From Helichrysum umbraculigerum (taxonomy: Eukaryota > Streptophyta > Magnoliopsida > Asterales > Asteraceae), in NCBI GenBank assembly GCA_949592205.1, contig CATIUR010000001.1:66606559-66670558 (forward strand): a DNA stretch of 64,000 nt, written 5' to 3'. A model generated the notes under the pieces. The model searched no databases, was not told where the DNA came from, and worked only from the letters and a program-made list of their open reading frames with translations. Below, one piece after another: positions 1-11,340 of this stretch. The stretch's first letter is position 1; each line of letters begins with the position of its first letter. The position numbers and the translations under genes are program-made.

Positions 1-174
1 ACGACCGAGATTGGGGAATAGGATTCGAGGGTAGTTGTTAGCCGATATGTTCAGTACATTTGGGAGAACTTCCAGTGTATTGTAATTGTTTGTGTTTACT
101 ATCCATGTGACATATCTTATATCTGATTGCGGACAACTCTACGTTAGTTAGTTGATAGGATCGTAAAAACAACT
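1..174. repeat. Left part of a flanking repeat, interrupted by the solo LTR
   Basis: This stretch matches 49700-49873 without gaps, with three base differences. Together with 3391-3588 it forms a 372-base segment duplicated at 49700-50071. A diverged inverted relative lies near 62830-62970. No coding capacity is apparent. It is probably part of an old LTR-like repeat that hosted the later insertions. The last five bases, CAACT at 170-174, are the left copy of the target duplication of the solo LTR. Confidence 0.75.
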
Positions 175-2044
175 TGTAACACCCTCAAATTTCGGGTTGC
201 GGAAGCGGTCGGGTCGGGTGTTACCAAATCAAATATCACAGCATAAGATACATTGCAAACGACCTCTAAATGAGACGTTTGAAAATAGTTATTACATTTC
301 CAAGATAAAACTGTATATAAGTTGCGAGTTCGCAAAATAATTTCAATACATAATTTGTAATACAAAAGTTATGCAGAGAAATCCCGTTGTTTGAAAATAT
401 GCGACTCGAGCTAGCATAAACTTGTAGCAATCCTAATCCTGCTGGGCACCTGAGAACACATGCTAAAACGAGTCAGCTATAAAGCTGGTGAGTTCATAGG
501 ATTGTTAGTTGAAAACATGTAGTGTAAATCTTGTATGTTTTGAAAAGTAGTTCGAAATCCCTGTATTTTGATTTGTATTGTATTAAATATGTAACACCAA
601 TGTGTATACATTTCACTAGGTATTTCCTACCCTAAAGTAGCTGTGTGTACCTAAGTACGTAAGGAATGAGGCATACCATGCCTAGATACCTATCAGGTAT
701 AGTGAGTCTACAATCGTGAGGCAATATATGCCTAGATACTATCAAGTGTATGACTGCGTCATATCGAGGGTGTGGCAATCTATGCCTAAATACCTATCTG
801 GTGTAAGTGAAATAAACCAATGCGAGGCAAAACCTGCCTGAGTATAGTCCAAGTAAATGTATGACTACGTCATGTGATGTTGAGTAATAATCGGCATGCC
901 TATCTGGCATGTAGTGTTGCCTCCGGCAACGTAAATTAAGCCAACGATCTCGAGTATAAGCTCGCCGATCCGTTGCTGAGTATGAGTAACCGTGCAGTCC
1001 CGTGGAACTACGATAGAGTATTTAATCAAATACTGAGCTAACGACCTCGCGTGAAATCTCACCGACCCGTTAACTGTTGTGGATCACGAGCATAAGCCCG
1101 TCCATCCGTGAGTGTATCGCTTTACCGCGAATACGTCCTTGTGCCCACTGCAATACTGTGGCATCGTTTTGTGCCCACTTTACCGTGGCATCGTTGTGTG
1201 TCCAATCTGGACATCGTCCGCATTGCTCGTAAGCAAAGTATGTAATTGAGCCGGCAGTACTACGACATGCCCGACTAAAGTATACTCGTTTGTATAGGCG
1301 TATGTATATCAATATACATAAGTAAGTAGTAGATAGCACCACGTGCTCGAGATAGTGTACAAGTATGTGTATGTATATATATATGTCAATCAACAAACAC
1401 GTCTAATAGAGTATCATGCCGCGCATGAAGGTAGCTTAGCGTATCTAAATGTGTATATACCATACTTAGATATTAAGTATATCACCATAAGCCTAGGTAT
1501 GACTAATCATCACCTAGTTGTTTTATATTAATATAAGAAGCTATACTAACGTACATTACTAACGTTTACTCCTAGCCTCAGCCTAGCAAGTATATTGAGG
1601 ATTCTGGTAAATGTTCAGTTAGGTACAAGTCCATTCGAGAAATCCTGGAGGGTATAGGCAGTCTTAGTCCCTATAAGGAGACCTAATCCTGTGCGAAGTC
1701 TAGTTGTTGTCCAATGTAGGTAGAACTAACCAGTTCTAATGTATTTAATGATATTGTCCCGCGACAATATGGCCAAAGTAAAATGATAACCTAAACAAGT
1801 TATGTAATGGTAGTTGTATTTCAACAACGAGATAGTGTACAGTGTTAACCTGTCCAAGTTAAGCTATGATATAGTCCTACGAAAATATAGTGGGTGTAAT
1901 TCCTAACTATTACACATTTGTATTACATAACAGTAATATAGTTAAATGTGAATTATAAAAGTTTATTATTATAATTCCAAAACAGTAGTTGTGCATGCGT
2001 CTCACCCCGAAAACAGTAAAACAGATGAAAGAATGGGGCTATGA

Positions 2045-2053
2045 ACTCACCTG
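2045..2053 (-). promoter_or_regulatory. Splice-donor consensus CAG|GTGAGT in the solo LTR
   Basis: Read on the minus strand the sequence is CAGGTGAGT, a perfect plant 5-prime splice-site consensus. It sits about 1.34 kb into the LTR and is followed by a block containing AGCCCC and then a run of T-rich sequence ending in ACTG. The same box occurs in the LTRs of Gypsy-A, -B and -C. Use as a splice site is inferred. Confidence 0.45.
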
Positions 2054-2210
2054 TGAGTTGTCAGCGATCCTACGATACGTGTGTTGTCCGAATGGTAACC
2101 TCCTAGTGCCCTAGACACGTGAGGTTATGTAAGTAAGAGACAAATCAGTTTGTCTAAGCGAATTGTGTAATTATTTATTTGTCGTTCAGGTTTGAAAACC
2201 GTGTACGGGG

Positions 2211-2275
2211 GTCCGGGGGCAGCGCCCCTGGTAGCGGGGTCCAAGGGGTGGCAACCCCTGGCGGGGTCGAGCTGC
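2211..2275. repeat. GC-rich palindromic repeats in the solo LTR
   Basis: Several overlapping GC-rich inverted repeats built on GGGGTCC and CAGCGCCCCTGG stand out in AT-rich surroundings. The same unit in the opposite orientation occurs in both Gypsy-C LTRs (51531-51626 and 59615-59707). It is absent from Gypsy-A and -B LTRs. Role unknown; each unit could fold as a stable hairpin. Confidence 0.7.
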
Positions 2276-2395
2276 CAAGTCAGGTTGGAAAATTTTTATT
2301 TCTACTACATTGATTTACTAAAAATTGCATCGAAGATTTAAAATCGGAAAATTTACCGAAGGTTGGCTGCGGACCGAATTGGTGGTGTGAATTGA

Positions 2396-2615
2396 GTTCG
2401 CGAAGCGAACTGAGTTTGAATTCGCAGGACAAGTGGACTCGCGGGTCTCAACTCGCAGCTCAACTCGGTTCGCGGGTCGAGCCGCTTCGCAGCTTGATTC
2501 GCAGACAAGTCGGTCCGCAAGTCAACTCGCGACTCAGTTCGACTCGCAAGTCTGTTCGATTCGCGAGTTCGGATAAGGTTTCGCGAGTTGAGTTCGTCTC
2601 AACTCGCACGACGAA
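2396..2615. repeat. Degenerate short-motif array (AACTCGC/TTCGCGA) in the solo LTR
   Basis: Roughly twenty close, irregularly spaced copies of CTCGC, TTCGCG and their complements fill 220 bases. The array sits 770-990 bases from the LTR start read on the minus strand, close to where the other three families carry arrays of a different core motif. An ORF through it at 2392-2631 is an artefact of the repeat. Confidence 0.7.
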
Positions 2616-3390
2616 CTGCTGCAATTTTTGAGGTGGGTTTCGAATTTTAAAACGTTTTTAACCGATTTCTTGGGTATATTCTTGTTGTGTGGACTCAATA
2701 ACATGTTAATAAACATAAATAAAGTGTTTTAAAGGTGTGAAATCGGGTGTTCTTACCGAATGTCGATTTCGAGCCCAAAAATGACGGATCGAGATGATGG
2801 AGATGGCGATGATGATGATGAAGATGATGATCACGATGATGGTGATGTGCGGCTGATGTTGTTGATGTTGGTTGCGCCGGTGGTGGCCGGCGGTGGTGTG
2901 CCGAGAGGAAGAGAGAGAGATGGATGGTGGGTGTGTTTGGTGAGAAAGAAAAAAGGAAGAAGAAAATGAGGTGGGGAGGAGGCCGGCCCATCCTTTTTGG
3001 TGGGTTCGGTTGTCCCCAATTGTAGTATTAAATGCCCGTGTTTGTTTGCCCGATCGTAAAAATAATTTAATTATTTTAAAATCATAATTTTGTTAATACG
3101 AAATCGTATATGTTTTTATTCAAAGCATCTTATAAAAATACTTTATTCGAGTTATAAAATTATAACTTTGTTTTGGATTTGTTTGACAGATACCTTTCGT
3201 ATGTTTTCGTCACGAAAAATACGTTTTAAACCAAACGAATTATGTTCTGAAATAGTTTAATATTTTCCGTGTACATAAGGTTTATTTAAAATAATAACAC
3301 ATTATTTAAAGTAATGCGTACCAAGTACGTGAAATGAAAGTTTTAAATCAGTCGCGAAAATTGACCTTTTTGACCGGGTGTTACACAACT

Positions 3391-3588
3391 CATTCCAACA
3401 TAGTCTAAATTCATAAAAAGAAACCTATATGAATGGGAATTATTATACTTTGTTATTGTTTAAATGTATGACACCAGACCTAATTTATGGAGTACCCTTT
3501 CCAGTTATCCACGTAACTACAACCTAGATATTAGGGAGTCCGGAACCTTAATTGTGGTAAGTAGTTATTTGTGCCTATGACATGCAAT
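3391..3588. repeat. Right part of the flanking repeat, ending at a rearrangement junction
   Basis: This matches 49874-50071 without gaps and with three differences. At 3587-3588 it passes directly into Sirevirus sequence, sharing the two bases AT with both parents. At 50072 the other copy continues differently. The junction therefore looks like a simple end-joining breakpoint. The combined 372-base segment differs at 6 positions from its partner, more than expected from the roughly 0.4% divergence of the sequence on the other side of the junction. Confidence 0.75.
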
Positions 3589-6500
3589 TGTCATCTGATT
3601 CTGATCATTCTACGTTAAGTGTTCATTCTGAACACAATATGAGGGCTTTCTTGAATAAAGAACTTGCCGATGAGTATTTTCACCCTATTATTGATTTCTT
3701 GAGTAATTGTCCAGTTACACATGCCCTTACTGTTTGTCCACGATTAATTCGATCGCATATTCAAGAATTCTGGCAGAATGCAAAGGAAGGGAATGTTAAT
3801 GGCATTACTCACATTCATTCCACTGTCAAGGGTAAGAAGGTAATGGTTACTGAGATTGTTCTAAGAGAGCTTTTACAGTTTGATGATGAAGGTGGAATTC
3901 TGGAATTATCGAGAGAAGATTTGTTTAAAGGCATTATGAATATGGGGTATGAAGGTTCAGGAAAGACAAGATCAGAATATACTTTCTTGAAGTCATGGTT
4001 TTGTCCTCAATGGAAGTTCTACATTCATACTTTTCTGGTATGTTTGTCTCAAAAGAGAACTAGTTTTAATGAATTTAGTTCTACTATTGCATATCCTATT
4101 ATCTGCTTGGCACAGGGTATTAAATTTAATATATCTAGATTTATCTTAGATAATATGGTTAGGAATGTAAAGGGTGATACATTCGTTATGTACCCTAGAT
4201 TTGTTCAGCTTTTATTGAATAATCAATTGTCAAATCTGCCAGCAGAGGATAGTGTGATTGTTAGTTCTACTCTATCTTTGAGGACTATTAAGGCTATGAA
4301 TCAGTATCAGAATGCTTTTTCTAAGAAGGAAACTGCATTATTTTCTACAATGCTAGTTACTCCTTCTGCCACTGGTGGTGTATTACCAACACCATCTGGA
4401 CCAAATGATGACAGACCAACAACACAAGTTGGTTCTGAACACACATCAGGAGGAGGCATCAAAAGAAAACAAGGGAACAAACAGCCTACCCAATCTAAAG
4501 CCAAGAAATCCAAGAAGGCTACACAGGCTATGGAGATTCCTGTTTCTCCACAGTCTCAGTCAACTGTCCCAACACAACAGGTGAACATACTTGATGAAAA
4601 TGTTCATTCTGGAAGGGCTGCCACTACTGTTTCTAGCCCACTGGCAGGGCAGGATAGTGGTAACATTAATCAGACCCAACCAGAGGCAACTATGTTTGAT
4701 GAACCTATGGGTGATGATTCAAATGTAGGTCCTAGTACCAATAACCAAGGGACATCTGCAGTGGCAGATGTGGGCAAGGATTCAACTAAGAGGTCACACT
4801 CTAATGTTGATGAGCCTAGTGATACTGATGAATTGACGATTTCCTATCTTGTACATGATATCAATAAACTGTGGAGCAAATATGAGAGGGAAAGGGCTTA
4901 CAGAAAAGAGGCTCAACAGAAAATTCAAGCTCAGGATGAGTTAATTGCTAAGCAGAAGGAGATCATTGATTATCAGAAGGCATAGTTGCTTGATGTACAG
5001 AATAGATTGGTAATGCTTGAGGAGGCTGTCAACAATATTCTTCTACCTGCGAATAAGTTAAAGGAATCTTCAGGCAAGGGGGAGAAGAAAGTAGATGATG
5101 ATAATATGCCTGAAGATGATGGTTCAAGAAAAGCAGGTGATGATGATGATGATGATGATGATTCACATGGACCTCATGATGATATGAGTGGAGCAATGAT
5201 AAATATTGATGAGATGCATGATGATTCTGCAGCTACAGAGGTGCTTGAGCTTGATGATAATACAGTTGAGATGAATATATGTGAGCATAATGAGGCACAA
5301 TCAGAAGACACTGTGGAGTTAGTGTTTGATGATAAAGATGATGATTATGTGCAGAGCAGGGATAAGGCTGAGGAGGAGCTCAATGTCTCTGATTATGTGA
5401 TACATGAAAGTTTAGATGATGAGATGGTAAATGCTGCAGATGACAGAAGAATGGTGGTATATACTGGTGAAGATTTTTCTGAAAATGTTAATACAAGTGA
5501 TGGTGCAGGAGCAGAGCAGACTGATGAAACAGATGAAACAGTTTATCAGGTATTTCCATTGAATAAAGGGTTGCCTGAGAAAGCTGCACTTAGATTATAT
5601 TTTTGGGATGTGATGGGTGCTAACCTGGAAAATAAGAAAAGAGTCAGTTTCAGTGATAGGCCAGTGTATGAGGTGGTTGATGATGTTGAAAAAGAGATGA
5701 AAGAAGGAGAAGTTGAGATTAAGGGGGAGCAATCAAAGTCAATTGATGAAGAGAAGAAGTTGCAGACCTTTACAAGAAAGAAATCTATTCCCAGAAGAAA
5801 GCCAACTAATACTTTATCCCCTGTCAAAACTTCTACCACTGTTAACACTAACACTACCACTGTTACATCTACCCCTGTTAGTACACCAACACCTACCACT
5901 GTTGATACACCAATCACCACTGCTGTCATATCAACCCCTGCCACAACTACCACAACAACAAGACCAAGAGAGGTACCTGTTACAATAAGAGAACCAACTT
6001 CACCACTCAATCCTGAGTCTAAATTGCCTGTGATTGATCCAAAAGACAAAGGTAAAGGAAAGTTAAAAGAAAAATCAAAAGTGAAAGAAATTAAAGAACC
6101 TCATATTGAGTCTCATGATATGCTAAGGATGCAAGTAGAAGAAAGGGAAAGGTTGATAAGGAGAGCTGCAGAAGCTAAAGCTGAAGAAGAGGGTGATGAT
6201 GTTAAAATGATTTTGGATGATCTGAGTGTAGTGACTATTACACAGAAAGCTGCAGAGATTGTTAAAGAAAAGACTGCACAAGGATTAAAGCTTCCTGCTC
6301 AGAGAGTTCATGATTATTTAAAGAAGAAGAAAGGTAATGAAGAGGAAGAGTTATCTTCTGGATTTTTGTTGATGAAAAGGTCAAATGAGGAAAGGGCTAG
6401 AAAGAAAAAGCAAGAGGAATTAGCCAAGAAGAGGAGTAAACCTTTACCATATGCTGAAAGGAGAAGACAAATGATCAATGCTCTGTCTGATAATTATGCC

Positions 6501-7409
6501 CCAGCTAAAATTGTTAAAGGATGGAATATGCAGAAGCTGGAACAGGCATATGATAGGTATATGGGAAGAGATGATGAGTGGACCAAGAAATTGGAAGAGA
6601 ATAGGCATTTGAATGCATTGATGAAGGAGAAGAAAGAAAAGGCAGATAGGGAAATGGTAAAGTTTTTGAAAGAAGAAGAAGAAAGAAGAGAAAAAGCAGC
6701 TGCTGAGGCAGCAGAGAAAGCCTTAGAGGATAAGCAGAATGAAGTCAGAAGAAATTCATGGAAAAATCAGATTTCTAAAGACAATGTTATTCCTGACATT
6801 CCAACATTTGATCCAGAGCTGAAAAAGAGAATCAAGATTCTGACTGATAGCAAGGAGATTTCTGAAGGACCAAGAAAGGCTAGAATTATAAATTGGGAAG
6901 GAGTAGCAATTGATTATGGTTTCAGAAAAATGATCCTTGAGATCAAGATTGAAAGGGAAAGAGGATTTGATGACCATGTTGGGAGTATGATTGATTTGCT
7001 CAGAATCTGTACAAGAGATGATCTTATGGAGTTGTATCAAGTGAGCAGAATCAGGAATAGAAAGAACTCTGAGGCTGTGATTGAAAGACAAATGATGGAG
7101 TTATTGCAAAGCATGTTTGAACCAGCCAGCATGTATCACTTATTCTTTCACTGTCATCAAAGGGTTATAACCTGGAGATATTTTGCCAGAGCTGGAGTAC
7201 ACATGGTAGTATTTAACAATGGGCAGGTGATCTACATGTTTGATGATCGACACTATGTGCTGGGAACAGGGCTGCTGAATAGATTGGTTGATTTGAAGTT
7301 ATCTACAACCATCATTACTGAAGGAGCTTACAGAGCTTTATACATGGTGTTCAATCAACTGCATAAGAGGCAAACGATGAAGGAGATAGAAGAAGAAAAG
7401 AAGGATTGA
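3582..7409 (+). pseudogene. Sirevirus post-pol ORF, copy 1 (stop at 4983-4985)
   Basis: One reading frame runs through, broken by a TAG at 4983-4985 where copy 2 has GAG. The ATG at 3582 is not the native start. It comes from flanking DNA, so the first codons (Met-Gln) are foreign and the native first codons (Met-Ala-Ser-Ser) are lost. The N-terminal part (about 240 residues after the start) is a compact domain of the type that daisy-family genome annotations often label longin-like. Next comes a Ser/Thr/Gln-rich linker, a coiled coil near residues 430-490, an Asp-rich acidic stretch with an Asp run near 5131-5160, Thr/Pro repeats, long Glu/Lys/Arg helices and a folded C-terminal domain. No membrane segment is evident, so it does not look like an envelope protein. 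Function unknown; it may be a virion or nucleic-acid-binding accessory protein. Confidence 0.8.
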
Positions 7410-7451
7410 AACTTGAATCATTACTCTGAATGATCAAGTTTAGGGGGAGAT
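7409..7451 (+). promoter_or_regulatory. Hairpin and polypurine tract, Sirevirus copy 1
   Basis: An inverted repeat (AAACTTGA-a-TCATT, six-base loop, AATGA-TCAAGTTT) runs into the polypurine tract AGGGGGAGA directly before the 3-prime LTR. The tract primes plus-strand DNA synthesis in LTR retrotransposons. The hairpin overlaps the stop codon of the post-pol ORF. It is identical at 37312-37344 in copy 2. Confidence 0.75.
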
Positions 7452-7999
7452 TGTTGAGAACTGAGACACTGCTAGATTTGCTCAGAATACAAGTATTGTG
7501 CCGCTGTTAGAAGTACTACCACTGTTAGTAGTTGCCACTGCTAGTTAGTAGCTGCCGCTGTCAAGTAGTTTGTCTAACAGTGCCACTGTTAGTGTGTAGT
7601 TTGTATTTTGTATTAAGTACTCAACCACTGTTGATAATATACGAGTACTACCCCTGTTAGTGATATAGATAACCACTGTTGGTTAGATATAGTTGAATAG
7701 AGAGAATTATGGAATAGATATGATTCCATAATAGTTTGATTCTGTAAAGGACTCTATATGTTATAAATAGAGATCCTGTAAAACCCTAGAGGGTGACGAA
7801 TTCATTCTAGTTATTAGCTTCAAGGTTGTAAACCCTAACACAAATTGTGTGTTCGTATTATTGTTAATAATATTGAAGCTTTTGGTTAGATATTCTGTTA
7901 TATACAAGTTTGTTCTTCAAGTTATTAATAAACTATTCCGCAAGCTTATTAATAATCAATCAAAGTAATACATACTAAGATCTCTAGCTGGGATCATCA
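7452..7999 (+). repeat. Sirevirus 3-prime LTR, copy 1
   Basis: This 548-base LTR starts TGTTGAGAAC and ends GGGATCATCA. By eye it is identical to both LTRs of copy 2 (26168-26715 and 37355-37902). Its first 250 bases hold about eight copies of a decamer resembling CCACTGTTAG. The short AT-rich middle (TATGTTATAAATAGAG near 7757) contains the best TATA-box candidate. Confidence 0.92.
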
Positions 8000-10900
8000 C
8001 ATGCCCCGCAAGGCCTCGTTTTTGAAGTTATCGGGTTTCAGGGCTTCGAGTTGGGCAAGGTGTATTTGGGTGGTGAGGTCGTTATGAATGGTAATACTGA
8101 GTGCCCGGACTCGGAGTGGTTTTGTTCGTTTCTTACGACTGAGAGCATCAGCAACCACGTTTGCTTTGCCCGGATGATATTTGATCTCACAGTCGTAATC
8201 GGTGAGTAATTCAACCCATCTACGTTGCCTCATGTTAAGATCTTTCTGGTTGAAAATGTGTTGGAGGCTTTTGTGGTCGGTGAATACAGTGCTGCGGGTA
8301 CCATAAAGATAATGTCTCCAGATTTTTAAGGCGAACACCACGGCCCCTAGCTCGAGGTCGTGAGTTGTGTAGTTTTTCTCGTGAACTTTAAGTTGTCTGG
8401 AGGCGTAGGCAATGACCTTGTCTCGTTGCATCAGCACGCAACCGAGACCTTGGTGAGAAGCATCGCAGTATACCACGAAGTCATCGGTGCCTTCGGGTAG
8501 AGATAGAATGGGTGCACTGCAAAGCTTGGATTTCAACAGTTGAAATGCCGACTCTTGTTTATCGGTCCAATCAAATTTCTTTTCCTTCTGAGTCAGCACT
8601 GTGAGGGGTTTGGCAATTTTTGAGAAGTTTTCGATGAAACGGCGGTAGTAACCGGCCAATCCCAAGAATTGGCGTACCTCGGTGGGAGTGGTTGGAGCTT
8701 GCCAATTCTTGATTGCCTCGATTTTTGATGGGTCTACATGAATTCCCTGACTGTCGATAACGTGTCCAAGGAATTGAACGGTGTTTATCCAGAACTCACA
8801 CTTAGAGAATTTGGCGTAAAGCTCCTCGTGTCTAAGTAGTTCTAGGATGGTTCTGAGGTGTTGTGCGTGTTCCTGTTCGCTTCGTGAATAGATAAGGATG
8901 TCATCGATAAAAACAATAACAAACTTGTCAAGGTACGGTTTGCACACCCGATTCATAAGGTCCATGAATACAGCCGGTGCGTTGGTTAGACCAAAGGGCA
9001 TTACTTGGAATTCGTAGTGCCCGTAACGGGTTCTGAATGCGGTTTTCGGGATGTCAGCATCGCGAACACGCAACTGATGATAACCTGATCGAAGATCAAT
9101 CTTTGAATAACAACTTGATCCCTGAAGTTGATCGAACAGATCATCGATTCGAGGAAGTGGATATCGGTTCTTGACGGTTAGTTTGTTCAACTCTCGGTAG
9201 TCAATACACATTCGAAATGAACCGTCTTTCTTTTTGACAAATAGGACCGGAGCTCCCCAAGGTGAAGAACTCGGTCTAATGAATCCTCTATCCAAGAGTT
9301 CTTGTAACTGAGTGGACAACTCCTGAAGTTCGGATGGGGCTAGGCGGTACGGTGCGCGGGCCACCGGTGCGGCACCCGGCACGAGATCAATCGAGAACTC
9401 AACCTGTCTAGGTGGAGGTAAACCAGGTAGTTCTTCTGGAAAGACTTCAGGAAAGTCTCTAACGATTGGCACCTCTTCAAGTCGCTTCTCCTCCGACTTT
9501 TTCTCCGTGATGTGCGCGAGTATTGCTGGGTAACCCTTTCTCAGAAATTTTCGGGTTTTTAAACAGGAGATTAAGTTTAGTCTCGACCCACCAGTCTCCC
9601 CCTGTATGATCAAGGTACTACCGGCGGCGAGAGGAATTCGGACGATTTTATCATGGCAAACAATTTCGGCCCGGTGCTTGGACAACCAGTCCATACCCAC
9701 GATGACATCAAAACTTCCTAGTTCAACAGGCATTAGATCAATTGAGAAGGTTTCGTTTGCGAGGTTTAAAGTGCAATTAGGTATCACACTACTGGTTTCT
9801 ATGAGTTTACCATTTGCGAGCTCTACAGTGTACTTAACATCTAAGGCCGAAGGGGTGATGTTAAGTAGTGGGCAAAACTCATCAGATATGAAACTTTTAT
9901 CAGCACCGGTATCAAATAATACCGAAGCAGTAAGATCGTTGAGAAGAAACGTACCCGTTACAACATTCGGGTCTTCCCTAGCTTCCCCAGCTTTGATGAC
10001 AAATGCTCTGCTACGAGCAGGGTTGTTGTTCCGTTTGTTGCTGCTGTTGTTGTTATTGTTGTTGTTGTTGTTTTTCTGCTTAGGGCAATTATTCTGAAAA
10101 TGCCCAGGACTTCCGTACCCATAACAAGTCTTCGGGGCACTGGTGTTTCGACAATCCTTGGCCAAATGCCCAAAACGCTTGCAGTTTGTGCAAGGGCAGG
10201 AACCGTCGTGGTGACGATTGCATTTGGGACAGTAGGGCCTGCTTCCAACGTACCCTTTCCTTTCTGAAGTGCCAGATGAATAAGCCCTAAGGGGCTCAGG
10301 CTTTCGGTTGGTGATTTGGTTGGATGAGTTGGGGTTTCCTTCCCATTTTCGTTTGTTGTTTGCAGGTGGGGCTGAAGTTGTGTTACGGCGGACAGCGTTT
10401 GCCGTGAGTTCATGGGCCATACGGATGGCGTTCTGGATAGTACCTGGTTTGGATGAAGTCACCAAGTCCTGAAGTTTTTCGGGCAGTCCATCAACGTATT
10501 TCTCGATCCTCTTGTACTCAGGATCGACCATGGTTGGGCACAGAAGTGCCAGCTGGTGGAAACGGTTGGTGTAACCGGTGATATCATTACCTTGCATCTT
10601 ATGGTTCCAGAATTCCAGCTCCAGTTGTTTCAGTTCATCCCTGGGGCAATACTCACCCCTTAACATCTCCTTCAACTCCTCCCACGGGAGTTTGTAAGCA
10701 TTGGCAACACCCACAGTTTGGGCATAGGTGTTCCACCACGTGAGTGCGGTGTCAGTAAAAGTACTAACAGAGAACTTAACTTTGTCCCCCTCTGCACAGT
10801 TGCAGATAAGAAATACCGATTCAACTTTCTCGATCCAGCGTATTAGACCGACAGCTCCCTCGGTACCTGCAAAGTTTAGAGGTTTGCAGTTCTGGAAGTC

Positions 10901-11053
10901 CTTGTAAGAACAAGGTTTAGCGGCAGTGGTTTCAGCGGCATCGCTGTTTCTCAAGGAATTTGGTGGAGTATTCCGAGCCAAGGCTTCAGTAACAGCCTGG
11001 GTTATAAGGGAGGTAATCTGGGCATCGGTGTATGGTCGTGTCTTTGGCGGCAT
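8000..11053 (-). pseudogene. gag-pol: Gypsy-B gag-pol, N-terminal 1018 codons, copy 1
   Basis: The ORF starts at the ATG at 11053 (Met-Pro-Pro-Lys) and stays open to the Sirevirus insertion, where the LTR end supplies an artificial stop. Order: gag capsid region (about residues 45-225), zinc knuckles (about 270-330), aspartic protease with Asp-Thr-Gly near 381, reverse transcriptase with Phe-Ile-Asp-Asp near 715, RNase H (Tyr-Cys-Asp-Ala-Ser onward), and the start of the integrase linker. The final zinc knuckle reads Cys-Tyr-Gly-Tyr where the sister families have Cys at the fourth position, so it should not bind zinc normally. The integrase half is not present in this copy, so the gene cannot be functional here. 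Confidence 0.88.
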
Positions 11054-11340
11054 GGTTCTTCAATAAAAGAAATGAAGATACATGAGATTTTGTATGAACT
11101 TCTAATTGTCACAGATGTACATGTATAAAAGCAGTAATACATAACATCAACATGGAAAATGACAATTAATGTGAGTTGAGATAACAAAGGATATCTGATA
11201 GATAAAGTGAGTTCAAAAGTTACATCCTACAGAGATATTACAAAAGGTGTCGGGAATGGTTACATCCGACTAGTTTATAGAGTAGTGCTAGATAGTCCCT
11301 AGATTACGATATAGATTACAAGACAAAAACTACACTAATC
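11054..11340 (-). other. Gypsy-B spacer between accessory ORF and gag, copy 1
   Basis: This 287-base noncoding spacer carries blocks shared with Gypsy-A and -C: CCGACACCTTTTGTAAT, a run around ATACATGTACATCTG, and the pyrimidine stretch TTCATTTCTTTTATTGAAG just before the gag ATG. Such conservation between families with different LTRs suggests a cis-acting role such as splicing or RNA packaging, which is inferred. Confidence 0.55.

Larger units (their letters stand above)
175..3385 (-). mobile_element. Solo LTR of a large Tekay-like gypsy family (about 3.2 kb)
   Basis: The segment starts TGTAACACCC and ends GGGTGTTACA and is flanked by CAACT at 170-174 and 3386-3390. The uninterrupted empty site is at 49869-49873. 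There is no internal domain, so this is a solo LTR left by LTR-LTR recombination, or less likely a one-LTR remnant. It lies on the minus strand, because its plus-strand start (CCTCAAATTT, GCGGAAGC, then AACGACCTCTAAATGAGACG) matches the plus-strand start of the minus-strand Gypsy-B LTRs. It shares their layout: a terminal hairpin, a splice-donor consensus at 2053-2045, a short-motif array at 2396-2615 and a pyrimidine-rich leader (about 2890-3000 read on the minus strand). ORFs inside it are low-complexity and not credible genes. Confidence 0.9.
3589..7999 (+). mobile_element. Sirevirus (Ty1/Copia) 3-prime fragment, copy 1
   Basis: This corresponds to 33492-37902 of the complete Sirevirus at an offset of 29,903 bases. 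It contains the post-pol ORF, the polypurine tract and the 3-prime LTR. Gag, pol and the 5-prime LTR are missing because the left end is the rearrangement junction. It is nested in the right half of Gypsy-B copy 1, and the target duplication CATGC follows at 8000-8004. By eye the first 3.8 kb differs from copy 2 at about 10 positions. Confidence 0.9.

Noticed and set aside
2392..3019. Several ORFs on both strands in the solo LTR
   Set aside because: They arise from the CTCGC array and from a GAT/CAT-rich stretch near 2795-2850; there are no domains and both strands are open at once, as expected for low-complexity sequence.
5546..6049. Minus-strand ORF of 167 codons opposite the post-pol ORF, also at 35446-35952
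   Set aside because: Antisense shadow with Val/Thr repeats mirroring the Thr-rich sense repeats.
9606..10097. Plus-strand ORF of 163 codons opposite Gypsy-B gag/protease, also at 39509-40000
   Set aside because: Antisense shadow of the real minus-strand gag-pol; the Leu run mirrors the Asn-rich linker.
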